64,000 nucleotides of DNA from Blastomussa wellsi (lineage: Eukaryota; Cnidaria; Anthozoa; Scleractinia; Plerogyridae), in assembly GCA_947652115.1 (NCBI GenBank), contig OX393572.1, positions 5,318,561 through 5,382,560 on the forward strand, written 5' to 3'. The notes under the pieces were generated by a model. It saw only the letters and a list, made by a program, of their open reading frames with translations, was not told the origin of the DNA and made no database searches. How positions within the stretch are numbered: the first letter of the stretch is position 1; each line of letters opens with the position of its first letter. Shown piece after piece: positions 58,501 to 64,000 of the stretch. The position numbers and the translations under genes were made by a program.

Positions 58501-61345
58501 TGTTCCTGTTTGACATATTACGTGAAAACTGCATTGGAGATGGCAGAGGGTTGAGAGTAGCACCTCGCGTAAGCGAGGCTTAGGCCCCATTTATATGGTC
58601 TCGGTTACCCGAGACAACCCTCCCCCCGAGTTACCCTGGGCGAGCTAACTTTTCACTAAAACGTTGAAAAATTCTATCAACCGTTTACATGATCCTACCC
58701 GAGTTGTCTCGGGGGGTGAGACAACTCAGGCCTCAGTTATATGGTCTCGGGTACCCGAGACAACCCTCCCTCCCGAGACAACTTTACCGAGCGTTTATAT
58801 GACAAAAATTTGTCCCTGTCAGCTGAGTTAAAGTTGACCCTGTTTGATCATTTATAAAGTATTTTAATATTCAACTCACCAGTTATCCTTCTTCCTTTGA
58901 GTTTCTTTTGTTTATTCGATCACTGGAGGCCTTACTGGGTTAAATTCTATTTCTTTAGTGCAATCTTTTGCTTAAAAACCTGAAATCCGGACAGTACGTG
59001 ACACTGAGCACGTTAAGAGTTGGCCCGGGTAGGCGAGCCAAAGTGTTTATATGAGAAAAAGTTGTCCTGCCTGCCAGGGTTACCCTACCTGCCGAGACGA
59101 GACAACTCGCCTGCCCGAGTTGTCTCGCCCCCCGAGAAAACTCGGGTAGGGTCATATAAACGGTTGGCGGAATTTTTCAAGATTTTAGTGAAAAGTTAGC
59201 TCGCCCAGGGTAACTCGGGGGGAGAGTTGTCTCGGCTACCCGAGACCATATAAATGGGGCCTCAGGCAGGCGAGTTGTCTCGTCTCGGCAGGTAGGGTAA
59301 CCCTGGCAGGCGGGACAACTTTTCCTCATATAAACACTTTGGCTCGCCTACCCGAGACAACTCACGGTGTGGCGAGTATCACGTAATGTCCGGATTTTAG
59401 GTTTTTAAGCACAAATTTGCACTAAATAAATATAATTTAACCCAGCAAGGCCTCCAGTGATCGAATGAACGAAAGAAATTCAAAGGAAGAAGGATAACTG
59501 GCGACTTGAATATTTAAATACTTTGAATAATCAAACAGGGTCAACTTTTATTCAGCCGACAGCGACAAATATTTTGTCATATAAACACTCGATAAAGTTG
59601 CCTCGGGGGGAGGGTTGTCTCGGGTACCCGAGACCATATAACTGGGCCCTTAATTTAGCTTGGGGGTGAATTTATGACGTCATAAAGCAGGATAAAGCCA
59701 ATTCTTAGCTACTTTTTCAGCGTTTTCACATGAAATCCTCAAATTTCTAAATTCAAAACCATTGATTTTTTAGAGCTATCCTTTGAGTATATCCTAGACA
59801 TAAGTGCCACTATAAATTGCTGGGGACACTTTTTACCAACTCTACAAGATTTCTTTGTTTTTGGAGCTTTATCAAAGTTTTGGCCGTAAGTTTTGACCGT
59901 GCGGTCATCCACTCTGTCTGCAATACACAGACGCAGTGAAACCCCGTTAATCCGGGGTCGGTACAAAACGTGGACCCCCCCAATTGGACCCCCTTCTGGA
60001 CCCGATATGGAGCCCCTTCTGGACCCCCATATGGATCCCCTTCTGGACCCCCTAATTTTCTGGACCCCATATGGGGTTCATATTTGGGTCCATATGGGGT
60101 CCAGAAGGGGGTCCAATTTCGGGGGTCCACGTTTTGTAGCTTTTGTGGCCGTAGTAAAGGCGGGGTGCCAGTGTAAGTGTTAATCGATGTATGAAACCTC
60201 ATCCACTTACCCTCTCTTATTCTAACAACAGAAGGAATCTCCATCCAGCGTAATTCAGGAATTACCAGATTTCCACTAGAAGCCGTTTCCCCGCTGAGAT
60301 GAGCCGTGGCACATTCGCCACTGACAGAAATAGTTGCGTCTGCGATATTAAAGGAAACGCATTGCTAAATTAAGGAATTCTTCGACTAGTTCTCAACCGT
60401 ATTATAGTGTTCAAAATCGTCGAGGAACTAACCAGTTCTGTCACTTAGAATCCGGAGTGATATAGAAAAGAGTTGAAGCCGAAGAGCAGCGAGACATGAC
60501 CCGACATGAAGGAAGACAAGCAAAGTCTTCAACTGCTTCCAAATCCTTCCTCGCAAGCCTTGAAACGTTTTCTTTGTCGTAAAGTTCGAATTACTACAAC
60601 GATGTACCAGCGGTTGGATTGAAATCCCCTTGAAACTACTGAACAAAAAACTCGAAGATTTAGCTGTAGTTTTGGCAGAAGTTTGAATAGTTTGTTCGCA
60701 CTCCGAAGTTCACGTGCACTTCACTGGCTTCCACGAAAATGACGGGCTACCATTGGCTTTTAAAATTCCCGCGAAACGGGCAGCCGCGTCTGCATCACAG
60801 CAAGAAAATCGATAAATTACTTATTGACTGAGTTAGGTCTGGCAGGACGGGAAAATATTTGGCAGTTTTCTTGGCCTGTTTTATTATTTTCAAATGAAGA
60901 GGCAGGCCGAGGAAAATAAATGCTTTCAAGTGGATCAAGTCGTTAGACCCGGGCCCTGGCCAGGGGACCTGTGTTACGTGAAAATATGGGTACCGGCGAA
61001 TTTAGCATCCGATCCAGGGGGAGTAGAAATACTTTTATTCGCCTCATGCTAAGGAAAATAGGATATGCTCCGGCCTGATGGGCCAATGGGCTCGAATGGA
61101 GACGCTCCTTTGTTCCCTCTGATATATCCATTGCTAAGGTCAAGTTGCGTTTGTGGTCGCTACTCTGAGCAGATCAACCAGGCGTTATTATCGGGACGTT
61201 GCGTTAAAAATAATGTTAGCTCTAATAGCATTGTGAAAACATCAAACAACTTTTCATACTTACCATTCCTTCTCGGCTGTACAAAGTCAAGAAGAAAAAA
61301 AGGAAAAGACACCAAGATAAACAGGAAGTTCCCCCAGAAAGTCAT
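32590..61345 (-). CDS. large secreted protein: beta-rich, Gly-triplet and helical regions
   Basis: Fifteen exons with GT-AG borders join in phase to 2772 nt (923 residues plus stop). On the reverse strand they are 61345-61264, 60339-60211, 52337-52192, 51202-51028, 50037-49922, 49017-48897, 45814-45695, 43215-43051, 42407-42183, 41831-41614, 40255-40148, 38981-38631, 37412-37166, 34731-34400 and 32826-32590. Exon 1 encodes a hydrophobic signal peptide (MTFWGNFLFILVSFPFFLL). Residues 30-250 alternate short beta-like strands (VSVEVLADSLFIQ, LKLFARKIISV, VEIYADVIQ), as in beta-solenoids. Glycine-triplet patches lie at about 163-178, 195-207, 240-260, 285-308 and 336-355 (GARGPRGAPGRPG). From about 370 to 800 the protein is mostly helical (QLKFVEARRRLG, RIVEGMREVAQRYEESY). 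The last exon may instead splice at a GTAAGC near its end. No transmembrane segment follows the signal peptide. I do not recognise the family and assign no function. Confidence 0.8.
32840..33230. repeat. ~100-bp tandem repeat, about four copies
   Basis: The phrase ctttcatttgaatggtc with its tail ctacagaatcaaaaataaga recurs near 32877, 32972, 33078 and 33183. Units are 95-110 bp with growing divergence to the right. The array lies in the last intron of the secreted-protein gene, close to its final acceptor. Confidence 0.8.
33847..34003. mobile_element. MITE with ATGGGCCTTA ends, copy 1
   Basis: Left end atgggccttattcgcgtggc and right end ggccgccgtgtgattaaggc plus ccat are inverted copies. It is nearly identical to 51689-51847, so both copies are young or under recent spread. 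It lies in the last intron of the secreted-protein gene. Confidence 0.8.
34039..34353. mobile_element. hAT-like MITE, TTCTCGTCCCC family
   Basis: Ends are CCATTCTCGTCCCCAAAGCC and, inverted, CCTTCTCGTCCCCATAGCCC. The flanks atatcgac (34031-34038) and atatcggc (34354-34361) are an 8-bp target duplication with one mismatch. Related to 12239-12493. It sits directly downstream of exon 14 of the secreted-protein gene. Confidence 0.8.
35590..37085. repeat. 24-bp minisatellite array in an intron
   Basis: About 60 copies of the 24-mer ctatatctatgcctat plus atctttgt fill this stretch, itself built from 6-bp variants (ctatat, ctatgc, ctttgt). A marker variant, accaatgact, recurs at 36219 (as gccaatgact), 36291, 36387, 36483, 36627, 36771 and 36891. 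The gaps are 72, 96, 96, 144, 144 and 120 bp, all multiples of 24, so blocks have been duplicated as higher-order units. A looser hexamer zone precedes it (35160-35590). Because 24 is divisible by three and the motif is stop-free, several frames are open for 500-600 codons on both strands. It lies between exons 13 and 14 of the secreted-protein gene and is spliced out. Confidence 0.95.
38175..38335. mobile_element. foldback MITE
   Basis: Arms of about 70 bp (tatatcaaacacgaga...gtttcatcacatttccaaac) pair around a loop of about 15 bp. A neighbouring piece, 38357-38470 (gaaataaaatcgtaaaaatc...), recurs at 42798-42912, so both may belong to one larger repeat family. Located in the intron between exons 12 and 13 of the secreted-protein gene. 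Confidence 0.7.
38357..38470. repeat. dispersed repeat, copy 1 (copy 2 at 42798-42912)
   Basis: About 113 bp sharing tctatgctaatta, tttccaaaccacgg and ttctgatttcctt with 42798-42912 in the same orientation. No coding content. Confidence 0.7.
39066..39543. mobile_element. MITE with a nested SINE
   Basis: The left end ggccatgtttacacggtatc and right end, inverted, ggctacgtctacactgacgg are the termini of a GGTTCCGGTCC-rich element. It is split at about 39135-39412 by a tRNA-derived SINE. It lies in the intron between exons 11 and 12 of the secreted-protein gene. Confidence 0.7.
39135..39412 (-). mobile_element. tRNA-derived SINE
   Basis: Read on the reverse strand, it starts with an A-box-like GGCGCAGTGGTGAGAGC and a B-box GGGTTCGATTCGC. 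Next come the body (gtcatgtgggttgagtttct, gaggtttttctccgggtact) and a 3' (ATT)n tail. The same body occurs at 49090-49330. RNA polymerase III promoter boxes plus a microsatellite tail define a SINE. Confidence 0.8.
39737..39936. mobile_element. MITE with TAGACC ends
   Basis: Left end tagaccttttcggctaacgt and right end, inverted, tagaccaattctgctgacct are followed by a shared gtttacatccttgttgc. About 200 bp, intronic. Confidence 0.7.
40790..41340 (+). mobile_element. 5'-truncated LINE 3' end
   Basis: A frame at 40806-41074 reads RTNVGKQMFSNQAVDQWHD and then FPHNLKGLSTFSFPKEVKPF, the C-terminal tail typical of CR1/L2-like reverse transcriptase ORFs. A short 3' UTR and a tail of (TTATTG)-like repeats at 41300-41335 follow. 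It is an intronic retroelement remnant on the opposite strand to the host gene. Confidence 0.65.
42798..42912. repeat. dispersed repeat, copy 2 (copy 1 at 38357-38470)
   Basis: Same-orientation partner of 38357-38470, differing at scattered positions. It lies in the intron between exons 8 and 9 of the secreted-protein gene. Confidence 0.7.
43271..44120. mobile_element. TTTCGGAC-repeat transposon with a nested LINE tail
   Basis: Ends CATTACTTGCAAAAAATTTC and, inverted, CATTACTAGCAAAAAATTTC are terminal inverted repeats. The left 120 bp carry about six TTTCGGAC or TTTTCGGAC motifs, and the right 120 bp carry about six more, two inverted. Such subterminal repeats are usual binding sites for a transposase. 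The middle (43450-43850) is foreign LINE sequence, so this is a small element interrupted by a retroelement. Confidence 0.65.
43450..43850 (+). mobile_element. LINE 3' end, tandemly duplicated
   Basis: The frame RIDVYKFSFFNRIVDMWNSL and then PSVSSFKRGVREFL is a CR1/L2-like ORF2 C-terminus. The last 55 bp (gttttaaaaggggggttagg...) are repeated once in tandem (about 43590 and 43654). The tail is (taataaataaattg)n. The element is severely 5'-truncated. Confidence 0.7.
44208..44378. mobile_element. MITE related to 25048-25204
   Basis: The right end, inverted, reads ataggccatttccgagatgc and resembles the left end of 25048-25204, including the tgtttcaa and tgaaaatgag elements. Left end less clear. 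Confidence 0.45.
44383..44472. repeat. foldback hairpin
   Basis: The arms gattgtgagctctctatttc and gaaatctcgagctcacaatc pair around about 45 bp that themselves fold (gggcttcgccc). Likely a minimal foldback element. Confidence 0.6.
44880..45130 (+). mobile_element. Penelope-like element remnant with hammerhead-like motif
   Basis: The frame RFDEGLTLETSALECLYGGQ and then LTLSTQLIKP is a repetitive peptide I associate with the ends of Penelope-like elements. Within it, 44990-45016 reads tcgacgaagggctaacgctc followed by gaaacgtc. That is CGACGA, a GGGC/GCTC stem with a TAA(C) loop, then GAAAC and GTC, the layout of a minimal hammerhead ribozyme core (CUGANGA ... GAAAC). The core has C in place of the expected U, so activity is doubtful. 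Identification rests on motif memory. Confidence 0.45.
45182..45454. mobile_element. foldback MITE with ~95-bp TIRs
   Basis: Left arm aacgacgatttctt...ttgcattgagagagctggat and right arm atccagctctctcaatgcaa...aagaaatcgtcgtt are near-perfect inverted repeats around an 85-bp loop. It lies close to exon 7 of the secreted-protein gene, in the intron downstream of it. Confidence 0.85.
46100..46400. repeat. degenerate ~130-bp tandem repeat
   Basis: Three divergent units share gtaaagttgatgaagggcat, gtacagctggcgaagtgcat and cgcatagttggtgatgtgca, each followed by atattatt or atccttag, then GGTACGAC...CGTACGACTCG blocks. Upstream intron sequence 45980-46060 has related ACGAGTCGTGCGAG runs. Confidence 0.6.
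46965..47255. repeat. CGGTTAGCCT minisatellite clusters
   Basis: The motif CGGTTAGCCTACATAGCACT (about 20 bp, variants) occurs about eight times in two clusters here. A separate cluster of the same motif is at 11489-11570, outside this gene. Confidence 0.7.
47322..47372 (+). other. tRNA-like stretch, probably a SINE remnant
   Basis: Contains an A-box-like TGGTGTAGTGG and a degraded B-box (GGGATCGAGAC). The stems do not pair as in a functional tRNA. Confidence 0.3.
47553..47720. mobile_element. foldback MITE
   Basis: Left arm aatagaccctttgc...ggtacaaaataacaccctgc and right arm caacagggtgttattttgta...gcaaaggggctatt pair over about 75 bp with a small loop. Confidence 0.8.
49085..49530 (+). mobile_element. 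SINE with a long (ATT)n tail
   Basis: It begins 5'-truncated at the B-box (GTGTTCGATTCCCGG). It shares the gtcatatgtgggttgatttt and gaggtttttctcccggtcct body with the SINE at 39135-39412, and ends in gacactcaaataaagttc followed by (ATT)n and (GTT)n from 49335 to about 49520. The poly-Ile, poly-Leu and poly-Asn frames here are simple-repeat artefacts. Located between exons 5 and 6 of the secreted-protein gene. Confidence 0.8.
50142..50538. mobile_element. MITE with TATAAGAAC ends
   Basis: Left end tataagaacgtcttattttg and right end, inverted, tataagaaccttttttctaa are followed by paired gattTGAGGCTGAAA and TTTCAGCCTCAA. Several AACGTTCTTA-like motifs recur inside. About 400 bp, between exons 4 and 5 of the secreted-protein gene. 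Confidence 0.7.
51689..51847. mobile_element. MITE with ATGGGCCTTA ends, copy 2
   Basis: Near-identical to 33847-34003 in the same orientation, including ggccatattggccatagaca and ctcgagttgaaatgtttggg. It lies in the intron between exons 3 and 4 of the secreted-protein gene. Confidence 0.8.
53301..57153 (-). CDS. hAT transposase with TTF-type zinc finger (spliced)
   Basis: Exons 57153-57117, 56916-56851, 56756-56685 and 55534-53301 join in phase to 802 residues. The start, MKKITDFYTKKS, is the usual opening of hAT proteins of the ZMYM/P52rIPK group. Residues 90-180 form a TTF finger (PWLRYS, CIYC at about 130-133, GFQNWKKA, HARSEEH). The RNase H-like core has D304 (MADETQD), D370 (GQGYDGASVMSS), HCRSHVLNLA and TRWSAK. 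The C-terminal dimerisation block is TPVGSVSCERSFSALRRLK, with catalytic E749. There are no internal stops, so the copy may be young. In the genomic DNA the F-box exon (55696-56444) lies between exons 3 and 4 and must be skipped to make this product. Function: cut-and-paste transposition of its own element. Confidence 0.88.
55626..55631 (-). promoter_or_regulatory. poly(A) signal of the F-box exon
   Basis: AATAAA on the reverse strand, 65 bases after the F-box stop codon and before the acceptor of the transposase exon (55535). It would end a transcript that keeps the F-box exon, so the choice between the two products could be made by poly(A) use. Confidence 0.6.
55696..57153 (-). CDS. F-box/LRR protein sharing the transposase leader exons
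   Basis: The same three leader exons (57153-57117, 56916-56851, 56756-56685) can be spliced at ...GAAG to an acceptor (CCTTTTAG) at 56445, with phase kept, into exon 56444-55696. The product has 307 residues. Residues 67-109 are an F-box (LPFEVLMEIFKWF...LAPVCKLFYQ...FWKIV), which in other proteins binds SKP1 of an SCF ubiquitin ligase. Residues 130-260 carry leucine-rich repeats (LVHLDLAYN, LRHLDITSCQNV, LQVLKMTNC), a typical substrate-binding part. The exon has its own TAA or TAG stop at 55696 and an AATAAA about 65 bases on. An internal ATG at 56436 could also start translation directly. Ubiquitin ligase function is inferred from the family; that it is an alternative product is inferred from the splice sites. 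Confidence 0.75.
58572..59650. mobile_element. cluster of interleaved long inverted repeats
   Basis: Segment A (58572-58735, ccccatttatatggtctcgg...) pairs with B (59097-59262). Segment C (about 58730-59096, cagttatatggtctcgggta... to ...gcctgccc) pairs with D (about 59262-59650). The order A-C-B-D means the two pairs are interleaved, not nested. All arms carry GGGTACCCGAGACAAC or AGTTGTCTCG motifs, so they are one element family. It lies in intron 2 of the secreted-protein gene. Confidence 0.75.
59962..60138. mobile_element. foldback MITE rich in GGACCCC
   Basis: Arms tacaaaacgtggacccccc and ggggtccacgttttgta pair. The interior is made of about eight variants of a 15-18 bp unit (TTCTGGACCCCATATGGA), half of them inverted. 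It lies some 70 bp from exon 2 of the secreted-protein gene. Confidence 0.8.
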
Positions 61346-63455
61346 TTCTGTCAATAAATAGCAACATAAACTGAATTGCACTAAGATTACACGACAAGTG
61401 GGATTTTCAGTTCACTGTGTTTCTATTGGCCGATTTGATTCAACCCAGATAGGCAGTGTTTCAAGGTACAACGCCACAGCGAACACGAATTTCAAACAGG
61501 TAGATTAGAACAATACAATTCCATAATCTAGTATGCATTCCTCAAACTCCATATTATTCCGACATATCTTCCATCATCATATTTCTTCATTATCACTCAT
61601 TTGCTTTCCTTTCTAGTGATTTTATTTTGTTTTGTAAGCTTTCTGACAGGCTCGGTTTCTTTAGTATTCAGCTGAAATACATGGCATCATGGCATGAATT
61701 GAACAGTAGCGTTAAAATTAAGGAATGTCAAACCCTTTTTTCCTTAGGCAAATTTTTCACCCATGAAAAACTTGTCGTGTGTTGAAGAAGGATGAATGGC
61801 CTTTTCTTTCTTCTTTCTCAATTTTTTCGGTTTCGTTTCCATAGACACTGCTTTACACCTCTTTTTTAAAGTGCTGTAGACTGAATTGTGTGAAAATTTG
61901 GAGTGTTTTGATCGATGTCTGCTAATTCTTCCTACGTGCTAAAAGCTATTCAAGGCAAACTGTTTTAAATGGAAAACTAGTACTGTGCCGGTTCTGTTAC
62001 CCTGAAGGAGACCTGTACTTGAGTCTTTGAATAAGCCAGTCTGGTGATCTTGTCAACTCAGTAAAGCAAAAGGGGAGAAGACAAGGAAAAATTTATAGCA
62101 ATACTTACAGTTATGACTGTTTGAATATTTCGCAAATAACGAATTGCGTGGAATTGCGTGGAAAAAGGAGGAAACGAGACAAAATTTATAGAAATATTTA
62201 TAGTTATGGCTGTTTGAATATTTCGCAAAGTAAGAATTGCGTGGAAAAAGTTACTGAATGAAAAGGTTTTCGTGCATGTGTGACAAACTTTTTTTTTTTT
62301 CAAAAATTTAATCCGCGTGTGAATCTTGCACTTATATATATCAATGGTCTCAAAATTCCCAGACAAATTTCACCGTCCTTTTTAATGTGTGGCATCTATC
62401 TCTTTACACAACCAAGGAGCAACGCATGGGTTGAGACGACTGAGCCCATTTAACGGGATGGACCTTGAGGGCTTTGTTAGGTCTTAAATTTATTTTCTTT
62501 CCTCTTCCTGATGGGGAAAGGGGTACCGCCCGCAGAAAAATGGCGTGATAATATTGGTAATGAAGAATTATGTTTCCTTCATATATGGACACGATAGAGA
62601 GCTTGCTTGAGACTCTTTTTCAAGGCAGCTCTTGTCTGTTACGATATGTAATATAGTTGAACCCTGTAAATTTCTGCGAGAATTTGTTTCTCCGTAAGGT
62701 TCACTGTGTGCATTTATCTTAAAGGCCATTTCCAGTCCGTACTGCGCAGTCTCGGGATTTGTTTACATTTCTGTTTTGAATTCGTTGATACGTTACACTT
62801 CGGTAACTGCGTACATGAAGTTTTTGACTCCGCCATTGCGGGTCGTTTTGTTTGGGAGTTTGCAATGAGCTGAAACGTCGGTTTAGAATATCGTCGAGGT
62901 TCGCCTACTCTTTATTATTGTTATGTATATCGGATGTTAATAATGACGAAAAAGGTAATTTTTTACCCCTCATTTTCATTTTGGTTTGTTTACATTTCGT
63001 CGTGTGAAGCTTGAAAAACATTGCAGGCGGAGATTGCGCAAATGTGGCCTTTCGGAGAATATTGTCCCTAGGGCTTGGTATGCGGAACCAGCGCAGCGCG
63101 GAGGAGGTCCGTAGAAATGATCGCGTGCCGATCGTCTTCCAGGAAAGTCCTGTGCAAGCCTGGTTAATAACAGATTTATCACCCGATTTTTATGGTTGAA
63201 AACGGGGTGTAGAAACTACCTATATACAATGCTTAGAAGACATTTTCATGGAACGTTCTGATTGACTGATTTCAGTTAGTGTTCCTTTAATTTAGCCATG
63301 ATAAGATAACAGGCACTTCTTTACTTTTTCGTGTAAAATTTTCCATTATTCCATATTTTTTTGGCAGTTGTGTAATAAATCTTTTATAAACCAATCTTGC
63401 TCGGTACCGGTTTTTTTTTCTGTGCGGACCTCACTTCTGTCTGTGATGTCAAGAC
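61346..63455. other. region upstream of the secreted-protein gene
   Basis: The promoter and 5' UTR of the secreted-protein gene should lie at the left edge. No TATA-like or other site is convincing. At about 62085-62165 and 62180-62250 a 75-90 bp unit (gtttgaatatttcgcaaa...gaattgcgtggaaaaag) is tandemly duplicated. No gene recognised. Confidence 0.4.
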
Positions 63456-63845
63456 CCTGCCTTGTACCCAGGCGCGTCCCTAATCTTTTGGGGCAAAGGC
63501 CTGAGAACGACTTATGAAGCGCACAAAGATGGCCATTGTCTGGCCACTGCCCAGTTTCATACCGTGAGTTACTGGGTCGAGTGCGGACTTTCGCGGGCAA
63601 ATTACAAAAAAAGAATGGCTTCCGCATTTGCGAAGTAAAAGGCGTACTCATCACGAGCTTATTGTTTTAAAAACAAAAGGATCAAGGAAGCGGATAACTC
63701 GTCGGAAGTTTACAGTTTCGTTTATTTTTTAAGTCGGCACTCGACCCAGTATCTCACGGTATGAAACTGGGCAATGTCCCTTTGCATTTACAGACTTCCC
63801 AAGTTCCTTTCGCGCGTGACTTTTAGGCGCCTGGGTACGAGGCAG
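63456..63845. mobile_element. hAT-like MITE with CTGCCTTGTACCCAGGCGC ends
   Basis: Ends cctgccttgtacccaggcgc and, inverted, ctgcctcgtacccaggcgcc. A second inverted pair (gcccagtttcataccgtgag) lies inside. Flanks gtcaagac (63448-63455) and gtgaagac (63846-63853) are an 8-bp target duplication with one mismatch. Confidence 0.75.
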
Positions 63846-64000
63846 GTGAAGACCTCAAGCCGATGTTTTCCCAGTACGAACCTCGCACTTATTTTGATAA
63901 GATGTAAATATCGCACAGTTATACAACTCGCTAAATAAAGTTTATCCCCGTTTTTATTGTTTCCAATTAAACACAGTGGCTCCGAACAAGATTCAATCTC

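Overview
The window is animal genomic DNA. Coding exons are short and split by GT-AG introns, vertebrate-type housekeeping genes sit in a sea of small inverted-repeat elements, and several gene families are typical of cnidarians: a HEPN/NB-ARC/TPR gene, Frizzled-CRD fragments and rhodopsin-like receptor remnants. A stony coral or sea anemone is the best guess. This rests on gene and repeat content alone; no database was searched.

Layout. 1-2935: a broken LINE (reverse strand). 4469-5176: a METTL12/CSKMT-type mitochondrial lysine methyltransferase (reverse). 6741-8304: a non-autonomous DNA transposon. 8728-12155: PCMT1, protein-L-isoaspartate methyltransferase, whose seven recognisable exons join in phase (forward). 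14377-14972: a broken GPCR. 16707-19829: a large HEPN-NB-ARC-TPR STAND NTPase (reverse) ending in a CaaX-like box. 22444-23385: degenerate tandem Frizzled-type cysteine-rich domains. 26901-29558: a 2.66 kb transposon with very long terminal inverted repeats. 31132-32139: a Tc1/mariner-type non-autonomous element. 32590-61345 (reverse): one gene of at least 15 exons, reconstructed here from splice sites and phases, predicted to give a 923-residue secreted protein with beta-rich, glycine-triplet and helical sections that I cannot assign to a named family. 61346-64000: no gene seen, one small hAT-like element.

The large gene's introns are crowded with mobile DNA. The second intron holds a complete-looking hAT transposon (52981-57489). 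Its leader exons can be spliced in phase either to a TTF-finger hAT transposase with D, D and E residues present, or to an F-box/leucine-rich-repeat exon that has its own stop codon and poly(A) signal. This one-promoter, two-product arrangement is the most interesting item in the window. Another intron holds a 1.5 kb array of 24-bp repeats that is open in several frames but is not a gene.

The genes do not form a pathway. PCMT1 and CSKMT are unrelated housekeeping methyltransferases, the STAND gene is probably involved in innate sensing, and most of the rest is transposon-derived. Exon boundaries were read by eye from GT/AG sites, phase continuity and family alignment from memory; transcripts would be needed to confirm them.
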